Positions 1-9,522 of a DNA stretch of 64,000 nucleotides are shown here, piece after piece. Both the position numbers and the translations under genes were made by a program. The first letter of the stretch is position 1. Every line of letters begins with the position of its first letter. The notes beneath the pieces were generated by a model. That model did not search any database, was not told where the DNA came from, and saw only the letters and a program-made list of their open reading frames with translations. Source of the stretch: Sphingomonas faeni (GTDB lineage Bacteria > Pseudomonadota > Alphaproteobacteria > Sphingomonadales > Sphingomonadaceae); the NCBI RefSeq assembly GCF_024273235.1, contig NZ_JANBVH010000015.1:1-64000 (forward strand), read 5' to 3'.

Positions 1-536
1 TAGATAGGGCGGAGCAACGTAAGTCGCGCCTTGCCGTGCACGCGCGTGGCGTCGACCTCGAAGCCGGCCAGTTCGACGACCTCCGCCTTCGCCGTCTCCA
101 GGCTGATCCACGTCGCCGGCCCGACCCAACCCAGTCGCGACAGCTTGTCGAGCGCGACCAGTCCGGCACCGGTGGCGTAGGGCGGATCCATCAGGATCAC
201 GTCGAGCGGCGCGGGTGCCGGCCCGAGCGCCATCACCGACGTTGCGCGGACGTCACCGCGGATTTCCAGCTTGGCGAGATTGGCCTTCAGCGCATCGACC
301 GCCAGCTTGTCCGATTCGACGAACATGCACGTCGCCGCGCCGCGCGAAAGCGCCTCGATCCCGAGCGCGCCCGAGCCTGCGAACAGATCGGCAACCGCCA
401 GACCCTCGAAACTCCCGACTCGGCTCGTCAGCATCGAGAACAAGGTCTCGCGCATCCGGTCGGCGGTCGGGCGGGTGGTGTCACCCTTGGGCGCGGCGAT
501 CTGACGGCCGCGAAACTGCCCTGCGATGATCCGCAT
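1..536 (-). CDS. rsmD: 16S rRNA (guanine(966)-N2)-methyltransferase RsmD, 3' end cut
   Basis: Reading the minus strand from ATG at 536 gives a protein beginning MRIIAGQFRGR, followed by a TRPTADRMRETLF stretch typical of RsmD. The SAM-binding motif ADLFAGSGALGIEALSRGA and the catalytic DPPY motif follow. The frame is open to the window edge, ending ARLTLLRPI with the stop just outside. The family methylates G966 of 16S rRNA. The start overlaps the stop of the upstream pseudouridine synthase by one base, so the two rRNA-modification genes form one operon. Incomplete by only one or a few bases. Confidence 0.93.
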   Translation of the reverse strand, partial: MRIIAGQFRGRQIAAPKGDTTRPTADRMRETLFSMLTSRVGSFEGLAVADLFAGSGALGIEALSRGAATCMFVESDKLAVDALKANLAKLEIRGDVRATSVMALGPAPAPLDVILMDPPYATGAGLVALDKLSRLGWVGPATWISLETAKAEVVELAGFEVDATRVHGKARLTLLRPI

Positions 537-2122
537 CAGCGCTTCCCTCCACGTGGTGCACGGGGCGGATGACCGCGCCCCCCCGACGGACCCTTGCCGG
601 GCGCAGTCGGACGTGTCCCCCGCTCGGGCCGTGCCGGCGCATCGCGCACCGGCCGCGGTTCGGCACCCGGACGCCCGGACGCACTGCGCGCGGCACGCTT
701 GTCGAGCGAACTGCGGCCGCGCGAGTCATCCGCCTGAGGACGAAAACCGCGCTGCGGCTCCTGACGCTGCGGCGTATCGGCGCGACGCGGCGCCACCGTA
801 CCTCCGGCACCGACCCGCGACGGCGCAGCCCGCTCGCGCGGCGGCTTGGCCGCGCGGAAATGCTTGATCTTGGGGCTCGTGCTCAGTTCCTCGCCGCGAT
901 CCGCGCGTTCCTGACGCACATAGGGCTTGGACGTTTCGCCACTCGTCGGGCGGGCGTGATGCGTCCCCGTCGGCCGAGCGGCATTGCGGGCATCCGGCCG
1001 CGCCCAGGGATCGTTGACGTCGCCGCGCTGCATCGCCGCAGTCGGACGAATCCGCTCCGGCCGTGCAGGCCGCGACGGACGATCGGTTGGCACCGTGCCG
1101 CTCGAGAACCCCGAGCTTGCCGGCGCCGTGTACGGGCTCCGGACGGGCGTCCGCGCACCGCCAGCGGCAGGTCGCGCACCCGGCGCAGGCCGTGTCGTTG
1201 CGACGGGCCGTGGCGCATTGCTGCCCCGCTGGCTCGACCGCGCACCGATCCCCGCACCCGCACCGGCGCTCGCGCTGATCCCGATATTCGCGCGCGCACC
1301 CGGACCCTCGGGCCGGCCCTTCGCGAGCTCCTTCTGGAACGCGACGACGTCGTGCTGGAGGACCTCGCCGATCTGCCCCGGCGGCAGGTCGCCGAGCACG
1401 AACGGGCCGTAGCGCGTCCGGATCAGCCGCGAGACCTGCAGTCCGAGATGCTCCAGCACGCGGCGGACTTCGCGGTTCTTGCCCTCGGTCAGGATCATCT
1501 CGATCCACACGTTCGCGCCCGTTCGACGCTCGATATTGGCGTTGATCGAGCCATAGCGCACGCCCTCGATCTCGATGCCTTCGATCAGTTCCTCGAGTTG
1601 CGGCTGCGTTATGTTGCCGTAGGCGCGTGCACGATAGGCACGCTCGACGCCGGTCGCGGGCAGTTCGAGCTGGCGCTTGAGGCCACCATCGGTGGTCATC
1701 AGCAACAGCCCCTCGGTGTTGAGATCGAGGCGACCGACCGGCACCAGCCGCGGCAGATCCTGCGGCAGGCGATCGTAGATCGTCGTGCGGCCCGCGGGAT
1801 CGCGCTCGGTGACGAGCAGCCCGGTCGGCTTGTGATACAGGAACAGCCGCGCCGCGCTGGGCGCTTCGACCGGATCGCCATCGACCGTCACCCCGTTCAG
1901 ATTGCGCAGGATCGTCGCCGGCGTGTCGAGCGTCGAGCCGTTGAGCGCCACGCGTCCCTCGGCGATCATCCGCTCGATATCGCGGCGCGAGGCGATCCCG
2001 GCGCGGGCGAGCAGCTTGGCGATACGGTCGCCCTTGATCGGTGCGGCAGGGGCTGTGGCAGGGGTTGCAGGCGCGTCGGGCGACGGGCTGGCAGTCGGGT
2101 TATCGTCTTTTGAAGTCGTCAT
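536..2122 (-). CDS. RsuA/RluB-family rRNA pseudouridine synthase with long disordered C-terminus
   Basis: 528 aa. An S4 RNA-binding domain lies at about residues 31-75. The pseudouridine-synthase core follows, with the family motif GRLDLNTEGL; Asp133 is the expected catalytic aspartate. The enzyme should isomerise a uridine in 23S rRNA (RluB-like) or 16S rRNA (RsuA-like); RluB is more likely by size class. After about residue 275 the protein becomes a 250-residue Arg/Pro/Gly/Ala/Ser-rich low-complexity basic tail, a common alphaproteobacterial extension that may bind RNA. Translationally coupled to rsmD downstream. Confidence 0.88.
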   Translation of the reverse strand: MTTSKDDNPTASPSPDAPATPATAPAAPIKGDRIAKLLARAGIASRRDIERMIAEGRVALNGSTLDTPATILRNLNGVTVDGDPVEAPSAARLFLYHKPTGLLVTERDPAGRTTIYDRLPQDLPRLVPVGRLDLNTEGLLLMTTDGGLKRQLELPATGVERAYRARAYGNITQPQLEELIEGIEIEGVRYGSINANIERRTGANVWIEMILTEGKNREVRRVLEHLGLQVSRLIRTRYGPFVLGDLPPGQIGEVLQHDVVAFQKELAKGRPEGPGARANIGISASAGAGAGIGARSSQRGSNAPRPVATTRPAPGARPAAGGARTPVRSPYTAPASSGFSSGTVPTDRPSRPARPERIRPTAAMQRGDVNDPWARPDARNAARPTGTHHARPTSGETSKPYVRQERADRGEELSTSPKIKHFRAAKPPRERAAPSRVGAGGTVAPRRADTPQRQEPQRGFRPQADDSRGRSSLDKRAARSASGRPGAEPRPVRDAPARPERGTRPTAPGKGPSGGRGHPPRAPRGGKR

Positions 2123-2241
2123 GGCGCGGCTGATACTATGGATCGCCTCGAAGCGCGAAATATTTGCGACCGTTCGTGCTGCGGCGCGTTAAGACACGCG
2201 AGCGTAACGACCTTTCGTTAGCGTCCGGGGGCCTTGCGGCG

Positions 2242-2673
2242 ATGTTGTTCGGAAAGAAGAAGCGGCAGATTGTCCGGCTCCTCGTGGTCGAGGACGAGCC
2301 GTTGGTGGCGTTCGATACCGAATATTTCCTGGCCGAGGCGGATTTCACGATCGTCGCGACGATCGACCGGGTCGCCGAAGCGCTGCTGATCCTGTCGAGC
2401 GATACGGTGGTCGATCTGGTCCTGGTCGACGTGAACCTCGCCGACGGATCGGGCGTCGACGTCGCCCGCGCGGCGCAGGCTGGCGGCGTGCCGGTGATGT
2501 TCGTGACCGGAAGCTGCCCGGTCGAGGCGACCACGCTTGCCGCCGGCTGCATGGCCAAGCCCTACGCACCGCGCGATCTGATTGCTGCGATCGAGGCGAT
2601 CGAGGCGATGATGGGCGGCAAAAAGCCGAGGCGCGTGCCGTCCGGGTTCACGCTGTTCGAAGCAAAAGCCTGA
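2242..2673 (+). CDS. Single-domain response regulator (receiver only)
   Basis: 143 aa from ATG 2242; an upstream in-frame TTG at 2164 would add 26 unlikely residues. It is a CheY-type receiver with acidic pocket VVEDEP, phospho-acceptor Asp63 in LVLVDVNLADG, Thr89 in MFVTGS and Lys106 in AKPYAP. There is no output domain. The FVTGS segment resembles the FATGUY group of alphaproteobacterial single-domain regulators, which act in phosphorelays such as the general stress response. It stands alone, divergent from the pseudouridine synthase, and no kinase is adjacent. Confidence 0.85.
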   Translation: MLFGKKKRQIVRLLVVEDEPLVAFDTEYFLAEADFTIVATIDRVAEALLILSSDTVVDLVLVDVNLADGSGVDVARAAQAGGVPVMFVTGSCPVEATTLAAGCMAKPYAPRDLIAAIEAIEAMMGGKKPRRVPSGFTLFEAKA

Positions 2674-2758
2674 CGTTTGCCGCCTTCCATCGCCTGACGG
2701 GTAGCGCATCGGCGATTTCCCGTTAGGGTCCGCGCAAGCGAGTGGGAGCGTAAGTGCG

Positions 2759-4090
2759 ATGGACGGAACCGAAGGCAAGCGCTGGAGCGACGGTGTTCGC
2801 CCATATCTGGAAAAGGCGCCGCTGGCGGCGTTCTTCCTCGGTGTGTCCTCGGGATTTCCCTATGCGATGATCGGCGCGACGCTGACCAGCCGGCTGGCGC
2901 AGGATGGTCTCGACAAAAAGACCATTACCGCCTTCACGCTCGGGTTCCTCGTCTACAATCTGAAGCCCTTATGGGCATGGATGATCGACGGCGTGCGGCT
3001 GCCGGTTCTCGGATGCCTGGGGCAGCGTGTGTCGTGGCTGGTGTTCGCGGGGCTGTTGACGATCGCGGCGATCGTCAATCTGGCGTTCGTCAGCCCTGGC
3101 ACGAACCTGTCGGGAACGATTGTCGCTGCCATTCTGGTCGGGATCGCGGGGGCGACGTTCGACATCGTGATCGACGCCTACCGGATCGAGCAGCTGAAGC
3201 CCTACCAACTGGGTGTTGGCTCAGGCATGACCCAATATGGTTGGCGGATCGGCAACGTGGCGGCGGCGTCGCTGGCGTTGGTGCTGGCGGCACGGATCGG
3301 GTGGAGCGGCGCGTACCTTGCCTGCGCGGTGTTCGCACTGCCGGCGATGCTCACCGGATTGCTGATGGGTGAACCCGACCGCCACCGCGAGCCGACCGCC
3401 AAGCGCGCGACCGCGGAGGTGATTGCGTCGATCGTTGGACCGTTCGTCGAATTCTTCCAGCGTCAGGGCGCGATCGTGATCCTGCTCTTCATCCTGATTC
3501 ACAAGATCGGTGACACGCTGGGCCAGATCGTGCTCCGGTTGATGCTCAATGATCTGGGGTTCAGCAACGACGAGATCGCCCTGTATGACGTCGGTGTCGG
3601 CTTCTGGGCGTATCTGGTCGGGATCTTCGTCGGCGGCGCGCTGTATGCACGGCTTGGGCTGAAGCGCGCGGTTCTGCTCAGCCTGGTGCTGATGGCCGTG
3701 TCGAATGCGAGCTTCGCATTGCTCGCGAGCGCTGGACACAGCAACGAAGGGCTTGCTGCAGCGATCGGGTTCGAGAATATCGCCAGCGGGATCGGCGGCG
3801 TGACTGTGATCGCGTATTTCTCCGCCCTGTGCGACCTGCGCTTTACCGCCGCGCAATATGCGCTGATCTCCGCGGCATCGAGCGTCGTCGGACGATTGTT
3901 AACGGCGACCACGGCGGGCGGGCTGGTCGAGCGGTTCGGCTATGTCGACTTCTACTGGATGACGACACTGGTTGCGTTGCCTGGCGTCCTGCTGTTCTGG
4001 TGGATGAGCCGGTCGGGCATGATCGATCGCTCGATCGGCAGCGCGGGCGTCGAGGGAGAGGGCGACGCCCGCGACGGTACTGCTCCATAG
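2759..4090 (+). CDS. AmpG-like MFS permease
   Basis: 443 aa, highly hydrophobic, about 12 membrane segments. The N-terminus (FFLGVSSGFPYAMIGATL), the cytoplasmic-loop LKPLWAWMIDGV and the segment with ATFDIVIDAYRIEQL are characteristic of the AmpG/PucC-like branch of MFS. AmpG imports anhydro-muropeptides from the periplasm for cell-wall recycling and can influence beta-lactamase induction. ATG 2759 is preceded by a GGGAG ribosome-binding site. No ampC/ampR neighbour is present, so the substrate is inferred from family only. Confidence 0.8.
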   Translation: MDGTEGKRWSDGVRPYLEKAPLAAFFLGVSSGFPYAMIGATLTSRLAQDGLDKKTITAFTLGFLVYNLKPLWAWMIDGVRLPVLGCLGQRVSWLVFAGLLTIAAIVNLAFVSPGTNLSGTIVAAILVGIAGATFDIVIDAYRIEQLKPYQLGVGSGMTQYGWRIGNVAAASLALVLAARIGWSGAYLACAVFALPAMLTGLLMGEPDRHREPTAKRATAEVIASIVGPFVEFFQRQGAIVILLFILIHKIGDTLGQIVLRLMLNDLGFSNDEIALYDVGVGFWAYLVGIFVGGALYARLGLKRAVLLSLVLMAVSNASFALLASAGHSNEGLAAAIGFENIASGIGGVTVIAYFSALCDLRFTAAQYALISAASSVVGRLLTATTAGGLVERFGYVDFYWMTTLVALPGVLLFWWMSRSGMIDRSIGSAGVEGEGDARDGTAP

Positions 4091-4114
4091 AGCTGAGTCG
4101 CTTTGTCTTCCTAG

Positions 4115-4235
4115 TCCTCCCCCGCCAGGGGGAGGTGGCGCGAAGCGACGGAGGGGAGGACCACGCAACCGGCGTTTGCGTTTGCCTCCCCCTTCGTCAG
4201 GCAAGCGCCTGCCACCTCCCCCTGGCGGGGGAGGA
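4115..4235. repeat. Paired inverted-repeat element, family A, copy 1
   Basis: A 25-bp arm (4115-4139, core CCCCCGCCAGGGGGAGG, itself a small palindrome) is repeated as an exact inverted copy at 4211-4235. The roughly 70-bp middle contains further GGAGGG/CCTCCC pieces. The same layout recurs at 6155-6277 and 10194-10315. It is REP/BIME- or MITE-like and non-coding. It sits between the AmpG-like gene and the convergent DUF gene, where transcripts could form a large hairpin. Confidence 0.85.
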
Positions 4236-4250
4236 TCGTGAGACCTACCT

Positions 4251-4751
4251 CTACATCGTGACCGGTCGCCCCTCGTCGGCAAACGCGGCTGCCACCGCCG
4301 CGGCGCTGGCGAGGACGCCATCGACGCGGCGGACGCCGAGCAGGTCGGCCATCAGGTAGCGCGCGCTCTCCGGTGCAATCTCGACGCGCGCGAGGATCGA
4401 CAGCATCGCCGACTCCGCCGGCGTCATCCGCGCGCAGCAGCACGGCGCGATCGCGATCGTCCCCGCCGACGTGCCGGCGAGGTCGGCCATCAGCGCACGC
4501 AACAGCACTAGCGGGCGGCGGAAGCTCTGCCCGAACGCGGTGAACATCGTGTGCGAGGCACGGGCATCGGCAAGGCCGTGGGCCCCCATCCGACGCATCG
4601 CGAACAAGGCGATTCGCGCATTCTCACAAGGCGGTAGCGGATGCGGCAGCAACGTCGTCGCACTGGCGAGCAGGTTAGCCGAGGCGGCCGTCGACCTGGG
4701 CGCCGACTTGGGCGTCGAACTGGGCGTCGAACTGGGGCGGGTATCGGTCAT
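4251..4751 (-). CDS. Hypothetical protein (DUF6628-like)
   Basis: 166 aa. The N-terminal 25 residues are Ser/Thr/Pro-rich (repeats of SSTP/TPKS). The remainder is a compact alpha-helical region with motifs ALFAMRRMGAHGLADA, FRRPLVLLRALMADL and a Cys-rich IAPCCCARMT. I recall these from a sphingomonad-restricted family labelled DUF6628, but the label is from memory and the function is unknown. The three consecutive cysteines are notable. Stop TAG lies just past the family A repeat. Confidence 0.65.
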   Translation of the reverse strand: MTDTRPSSTPSSTPKSAPRSTAASANLLASATTLLPHPLPPCENARIALFAMRRMGAHGLADARASHTMFTAFGQSFRRPLVLLRALMADLAGTSAGTIAIAPCCCARMTPAESAMLSILARVEIAPESARYLMADLLGVRRVDGVLASAAAVAAAFADEGRPVTM

Positions 4752-4819
4752 TCACGCGACTCCGTGGTGGTGTCCACAAAGTCGCGCGTCCGTTATTGAT
4801 AGTCAATAGCAATAAGAAC

Positions 4820-6139
4820 TCAGTCCGGCGGCTGGTCGTTTGCCGCGAGCACTTCACCGGCGAGGTAGAGCGAACCGGCGATCAGGACGAGGTTGGGCAG
4901 GGCGCTCCGCATCCCGATCAGGTCGAGCGCGTCGGCGGGGGTCGACGACGTTTCGGCCGTCTTCCCGAAGCTTCGTGCAAGCGCTGCTAGTGCCTCGGGA
5001 GCGTGATGCGCGTGGCCCGGCACCGGGATGGCAACGACATGCCCGACCGACGGCGACAGGATGCGGATCACCGCCTCCGCATCCTTGTTGGCGAGCATTC
5101 CGAGGATCAGCGTGACCGGACGACCCTTCGCCAGCGTCCGTAGCGCCCGCGCGACCGGTTGCGCGGCGTTCGGGTTATGCGCCCCGTCGAGCCATAGTTC
5201 GCAGCCGTGCGGCAGGCGCGCGAGCAGGGGACCGTCGGACAGGCGCTGCATGCGCGCCGGCCAGTGCGCCCAGTCGGCGGCGGCGCGCATCGCGGCTTCC
5301 GGGATGTGCACCACGCCTTGATGCCGCAGCATCGCGATCGCCAGCGCGAGATTGCGCGACTGGTGCGCGCCGACCAGTCGAGGGCGATTGGTGACGACCG
5401 AAAAGCCGGCATCCTCGTAGCGCATCGTCGTCCGCGCGGTCTCGCTGGTCCACGCCGTGCCGCGCGCGACGACCGACGCCCCCGCCGCATCGGCGATCGC
5501 GGCGATCTTCGCGCGCAAGGCCTTGGGGTAGTCCATCGTGACGAGGGGTATGCCGGGCTTGGCGATGCCCGCCTTCTCGCCGGCGATCTCCAGCAGCGTG
5601 TCGCCGAGGAACGACTGGTGATCGATGCCGAGCGCGGCGATGCCGGTGACGACCGGGTTCGGGATGACGTTGGTTGCATCGAGCCGCCCGCCGAGGCCGA
5701 CCTCGACGATCGTCGCGGCGGCGGGCGTGCGCGCGAAGGCGAGGAAGGCGACGGCGGTGGTGACTTCGAAGAAGCTGGCTTGCAGGTCTGCGGCTTGGTC
5801 GAGAACCTCCTCCAGCAGCGCGGCGAGCAGGTCGTCCTCGATCAGTTTGCCAGCGAGGCGGATGCGTTCGTTGAAGCGGACGAGGTGCGGGGATGAGTAG
5901 ACGTGGACGCTGTGCCCGGCGGCTTCGATCGCGGCGCGGAGGAAGGCGCAGGTCGAGCCCTTGCCGTTTGTGCCGGCGACGTGGAACACCGGGGGGAGAT
6001 CGAGGTGGGGGTCGCCGAGGCGGCTGAGGAGCGCGGTGATGCGCTCGAGGCCGAGGATGTCCGCACCCGGCGACAGCGCGGTGAGTCGGTCGAGCTGGGC
6101 CTGGACGGCGGGGGACGAGGAAACGGCGTGGTCGGGCAT
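4820..6139 (-). CDS. folC: Bifunctional folylpolyglutamate synthase / dihydrofolate synthase
   Basis: 439 aa, usual length for FolC. The ATP-binding loop GTNGKGST is at residues 56-63, and a Mur-ligase-type fold with LDGAHNP in the C-terminal domain completes the signature. It adds glutamate to dihydropteroate and extends folate polyglutamate tails in the cytoplasm. It follows accD on the same strand, as in the conserved trpF-trpB-trpA-accD-folC block, but is separated from it by a family A repeat element. Confidence 0.95.
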   Translation of the reverse strand: MPDHAVSSSPAVQAQLDRLTALSPGADILGLERITALLSRLGDPHLDLPPVFHVAGTNGKGSTCAFLRAAIEAAGHSVHVYSSPHLVRFNERIRLAGKLIEDDLLAALLEEVLDQAADLQASFFEVTTAVAFLAFARTPAAATIVEVGLGGRLDATNVIPNPVVTGIAALGIDHQSFLGDTLLEIAGEKAGIAKPGIPLVTMDYPKALRAKIAAIADAAGASVVARGTAWTSETARTTMRYEDAGFSVVTNRPRLVGAHQSRNLALAIAMLRHQGVVHIPEAAMRAAADWAHWPARMQRLSDGPLLARLPHGCELWLDGAHNPNAAQPVARALRTLAKGRPVTLILGMLANKDAEAVIRILSPSVGHVVAIPVPGHAHHAPEALAALARSFGKTAETSSTPADALDLIGMRSALPNLVLIAGSLYLAGEVLAANDQPPD

Positions 6140-6154
6140 TCTAGCTCCTCACGA

Positions 6155-6277
6155 TCCTCCCTCGCCAGGGGGAGGTGGCTGGCTCTTGCCAGACGGAGGG
6201 GGAGGTAAGCGACGACGTAGGTTTCGTGTCCGCCCCCTCCGTCGCCTTCGGCGCCACCTCCCCCTTGCGGGGGAGGA
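6155..6277. repeat. Paired inverted-repeat element, family A, copy 2
   Basis: Arms at 6155-6179 and 6253-6277 are inverted copies of each other with small differences, and match the arms of the copies at 4115 and 10194. The element fills the accD-folC gap almost completely: it ends 6 bp beyond the accD stop and begins 15 bp before the folC start. Confidence 0.85.
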
Positions 6278-6283
6278 TCAGGT

Positions 6284-7135
6284 TTACGCGGCTTCGCGGG
6301 CGCTGAGATACCCGATCACGGTGCCGAGCTGCTCGCGCAGGTCCTTCCGGTGGACCACCATGTCGATCATCCCATGCTCGAGATAATATTCGCTCGTCTG
6401 GAAATCCTCGGGCAGCTTTTCGCGAATGGTGCTCTCGATCACGCGGCGGCCGGTGAAGGCGAGCGTCGCCTTGGGCTCGGCGATCTGCACGTCGCCGAGC
6501 ATCGCGTATGCCGCCATCACGCCGCCCGAGGTCGGATCGGTCAGCACGACGATATATGGCAGCCCGGCATCGTGCAGCATCTGGATCGCGACCGTGCTGC
6601 GCGGCATCTGCATCAGGCTGAGGATACCTTCCTGCATGCGCGCGCCGCCCGATGCGGTGAAGATCACGTAGGGCACGCGGTCCTCGATCGCTGCCTCGAC
6701 GCCGCGCACGAACGCTTCGCCGACCGCGAGGCCCATTGAGCCGCCCATGAAGCCGAAGTCCTGCACGCCGACCACGACCCGGTGGCCGTCGATGCTCCCG
6801 CGCGCGTTGATCAGCGCGTCCTGCTCGCTATTGTCGGTTCGTGCCGCCTTCAGGCGATCGGTGTAGCGCTTCTGGTCGCGGAACTTGAGCGGATCCTCGG
6901 GCACCTTCGGTGCGGGAAGCTCGCTGCAGCTGCCTTCGTCGAACAGTTGCGCAAAGCGGATCTTCGGGCCGATGCGGTCGTGGTGATCGCATTTCGGGCA
7001 GACGTAGAGATTGTCCTCCAACTCCTTGGTGAAGACCATCTGCCCGCAACCCTTGCACTTGTGCCAGAGATTCTCGGGCGTCTCGCGCTTCGCGACGAAG
7101 GGCAGGACGTTGCGGACGCTGTTGAGCCAGCTCAT
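6284..7135 (-). CDS. accD: Acetyl-CoA carboxylase carboxyltransferase subunit beta
   Basis: 283 aa. The N-terminal zinc ribbon has Cys27/Cys30 (CKGC) and Cys46/Cys49 (CPKC). The crotonase-like carboxyltransferase domain follows, with [15 protein letters not shown] and TDPTSGGV. It forms the carboxyltransferase with AccA (not in the window), transferring CO2 from biotin to acetyl-CoA for fatty acid synthesis. The ATG overlaps the trpA stop by 4 bp (ATGA), so translation is coupled to trpA. Confidence 0.97.
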   Translation of the reverse strand: MSWLNSVRNVLPFVAKRETPENLWHKCKGCGQMVFTKELEDNLYVCPKCDHHDRIGPKIRFAQLFDEGSCSELPAPKVPEDPLKFRDQKRYTDRLKAARTDNSEQDALINARGSIDGHRVVVGVQDFGFMGGSMGLAVGEAFVRGVEAAIEDRVPYVIFTASGGARMQEGILSLMQMPRSTVAIQMLHDAGLPYIVVLTDPTSGGVMAAYAMLGDVQIAEPKATLAFTGRRVIESTIREKLPEDFQTSEYYLEHGMIDMVVHRKDLREQLGTVIGYLSAREAA

Positions 7136-7944
7136 GCGGGGACCTTCCGTGCGGACGCGACGGCGTCGGCGAGAGATTTGATATAGGCGCGGACCGGCTC
7201 AGCCGCAGCGGCGCCGTGCTGTGCGACGAGTTCGACGATCGCCGAGCCGACGACGACGCCATCGGCGACGCGCGCGACGTTGGCGGCCTGCTCGGGCGTG
7301 CGAATGCCGAAACCGACCGCGATCGGGATGTCGGTCTGGGATTTCAGGCGTGCGACGGCGTCCTCGATCGAGGATTGCTGCGCCTGCTGGAGCCCGGTGA
7401 TGCCGGCGACCGAGACGTAATAGAGGAACCCGCTCGCGCCATCGAGCACGGTCGGCAGGCGGGCGGCGTCGGTGGTGGGCGTCGCGAGGCGGATCAGGTC
7501 GATTCCGGCGGCGCGCAACTGCGGTCCGAGCGAATCGTCTTCCTCGGGGGGCACGTCGACGCAGATCACGCCGTCGACTCCGGCCTTCGCGGCGGCGTCG
7601 GCGAACCAGTCCGCGCCGCGGCGGAGCATCGGGTTGCCGTAGCCCATCAGGACCAGCGGCACGTCGGGGTGGCGCGCGCGGAACGCGGTGGCGGTGGCGA
7701 GTATGTCCGCGGTGCGCGTCCCCTGCGCGAGGCTGCGGATGTTGGCGGCCTGGATCGCGGGGCCGTCGGCCATCGGATCGGTGAACGGCATGCCCAGCTC
7801 GATCGCGTCCGCGCCGCCCGCGACCAGTGCGTCGAGGATCGGGCCGGTGGCCTCGGTGGTTGGATCACCTGCGGTGACGAATGCGACGAGCGCGGCGCGG
7901 CCGGCGGCGGCGGTGCGCGCGAAGGTGGCGGCGAGGCGGCTCAC
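7132..7944 (-). CDS. trpA: Tryptophan synthase alpha subunit
   Basis: 270 aa when started at GTG 7944. This start has a strong GGAGGGG ribosome-binding site and places the catalytic residues at Glu49 (IELGMPF) and Asp60 (DPMADGP), exactly the canonical numbering. A longer frame up to 8052 would run through a repeat element and is rejected. TrpA cleaves indole-3-glycerol phosphate to indole and glyceraldehyde 3-phosphate, channelling indole to TrpB. Family B repeat DNA separates it from trpB. Confidence 0.96.
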   Translation of the reverse strand: MSRLAATFARTAAAGRAALVAFVTAGDPTTEATGPILDALVAGGADAIELGMPFTDPMADGPAIQAANIRSLAQGTRTADILATATAFRARHPDVPLVLMGYGNPMLRRGADWFADAAAKAGVDGVICVDVPPEEDDSLGPQLRAAGIDLIRLATPTTDAARLPTVLDGASGFLYYVSVAGITGLQQAQQSSIEDAVARLKSQTDIPIAVGFGIRTPEQAANVARVADGVVVGSAIVELVAQHGAAAAEPVRAYIKSLADAVASARKVPA

Positions 7945-8000
7945 TTGCCCCCCTCCAAACCAACGCCCGTCGCTCGACCCATCTCCCGAGCCACACCAAC

Positions 8001-8090
8001 ACCCGTCACCCCAGCGAAAGCTGGGGTATCCCGGTTGGCGACCACGGCACATGCCCCATGGATACCCCAGCTTTCGCTGGGGTGACGGGT
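8001..8090. repeat. Paired inverted-repeat element, family B
   Basis: Perfect 31-bp inverted repeats at 8001-8031 and 8060-8090 surround a 28-bp centre. Each arm has its own internal palindrome (CCCCAGCGAAAGCTGGGG). The sequence is unrelated to family A. It lies in the 175-bp trpB-trpA gap, so a trpBA transcript would carry a large stem-loop here. Confidence 0.88.
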
Positions 8091-8119
8091 GGAGGAGGGG
8101 GACTGCGCCTCGATCGCGA

Positions 8120-9361
8120 TCATATCGCCACTCCCAGCGCTTCCGCCACGGTGAAGATGTCCTTGTCGCCGCGGCCGCACAGGTTCGCCAGGATGATCTG
8201 GTCCTGCCGCATCTCGCGCGCCTTCTTGGTCACCGTCGCAATGGCATGCGATGGCTCCAGCGCGGGGATGATGCCCTCGGTGCGGCACAGCAACTGGAAC
8301 GCGTCGAGCGCCTCTTGGTCGGTCGCGCTGTCATATTGGACACGGCCGATATCGCGCAGCCATGCGTGCTCGGGACCGATGCCGGGATAGTCGAGCCCCG
8401 CCGAGATCGAGTGCGCCTCGGTGATCTGGCCGTCCTCGTCCTGCAACAGATACGTCTTGTTGCCGTGGAGCACGCCGGGGAACCCGCCGGCGAGGCTGGC
8501 GGCATGTTCCTTGTCCAACCCGTGGCCCGCCGCCTCGATGCCGAGCATCTGCACGTCGGCATCGTCGAGGAACGGATGGAACAGCCCGATCGCGTTCGAT
8601 CCGCCACCGATCGCGGCGACCAGCATGTCGGGCAGGCGACCGACGCGCGACAGCATCTGCGCGCGCGCCTCGGTGCCGATCACGCTCTGGAAATCGCGGA
8701 CCATCTCCGGATAGGGGTGCGGGCCGGCGGCGGTGCCGATGATGTAGAAGGTGTCGTGGACGTTGGCGACCCAGTCGCGCATGCCCTCGTTCATCGCGTC
8801 CTTCAGCGTATGCGCGCCGCTGGTCACGGGGCGGACTTCGGCGCCGAGCAGCTTCATCCGGAAGACGTTGGGCGCCTGCCGCTCGACGTCCTTGGCGCCC
8901 ATGTAGATGACGCAGGGGAGGCCGAAGCGCGCGCAGACCGTGGCGGTCGCGACGCCGTGCTGGCCTGCACCCGTCTCGGCGATGATCCGCGTCTTGCCCA
9001 TGCGCATGGCGAGCAGGATTTGGCCGATGCAGTTGTTGATCTTGTGCGCGCCGGTGTGGTTGAGCTCGTCGCGCTTGAACCAGATTTGCGCACCCATGCC
9101 CGGCTCAGCGGATTCGCGCAGCGCCTCGGTCAGGCGTTCGGCGTAGTAGAGCGGGCTCGGGCGGCCGACATAATGTTCGAGCAGGTCGTCGAACTGCGCC
9201 TTGAACGCGGGGTCCGCCTTGGCGGCGCGGTAGGCCTCGTCGAGTTCGAGGACGAGCGGCATCAGCGTCTCGGCGACATAGCGTCCGCCGAAATCGCCGA
9301 AATGGCCGCGCTCGTCGGGCTGGGCGCGGTAGGAGTTGGGGGCGAGGGTTGGAGCGTTCAT
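8120..9361 (-). CDS. trpB: Tryptophan synthase beta subunit
   Basis: 413 aa, normal length for the TrpB1 type. The PLP Schiff-base lysine is Lys107 in [10 protein letters not shown]. The [13 protein letters not shown] segment and the phosphate-binding GGGSNAIG loop are intact. It condenses indole with serine to form tryptophan as an alpha2-beta2 complex with TrpA. It lies between trpF and trpA on the same strand. Confidence 0.97.
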   Translation of the reverse strand: MNAPTLAPNSYRAQPDERGHFGDFGGRYVAETLMPLVLELDEAYRAAKADPAFKAQFDDLLEHYVGRPSPLYYAERLTEALRESAEPGMGAQIWFKRDELNHTGAHKINNCIGQILLAMRMGKTRIIAETGAGQHGVATATVCARFGLPCVIYMGAKDVERQAPNVFRMKLLGAEVRPVTSGAHTLKDAMNEGMRDWVANVHDTFYIIGTAAGPHPYPEMVRDFQSVIGTEARAQMLSRVGRLPDMLVAAIGGGSNAIGLFHPFLDDADVQMLGIEAAGHGLDKEHAASLAGGFPGVLHGNKTYLLQDEDGQITEAHSISAGLDYPGIGPEHAWLRDIGRVQYDSATDQEALDAFQLLCRTEGIIPALEPSHAIATVTKKAREMRQDQIILANLCGRGDKDIFTVAEALGVAI

Positions 9362-9414
9362 GACTGGGCGTTTAGCACTTCGTAAATCGCTGTCACCCCT
9401 CCCGTTTTATCAGG

Positions 9415-9522
9415 CACCACCCCGGCGGAGGCCGGGGCCCAGTTGGAAAGGTCTCGGTAACGGAGTTTGGCTCGTGCCAAATGGCCGTTCCCACCTGGAC
9501 CCCGGCCTTCGCCGGGGAGGTG
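9415..9522. repeat. Paired inverted-repeat element, family C, copy 1
   Basis: The 32-bp arms at 9415-9446 and 9491-9522 are inverted copies with about 4 mismatches. Each contains a GC-rich palindrome (CCCCGGC...GCCGGGG). The element directly abuts the last base of the trpF stop codon at 9523. A second copy of this family is at 48268-48374. Confidence 0.85.

Noticed and set aside
569..2113. Long plus-strand open frame (514 codons) opposite the pseudouridine synthase
   Set aside because: Arg-rich, no family features, antisense to a gene with clear S4 and catalytic motifs; long shadow frames are expected at this GC content.
4115..4235. Family A repeat as an intrinsic terminator only
   Set aside because: It has no U-tract, and the same element recurs in other gaps in a way that fits dispersed repeats better.
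7945..8052. N-terminal extension of trpA up to 8052
   Set aside because: It would translate the family B inverted repeat; GTG 7944 has a strong ribosome-binding site and gives the canonical Glu49/Asp60 numbering.
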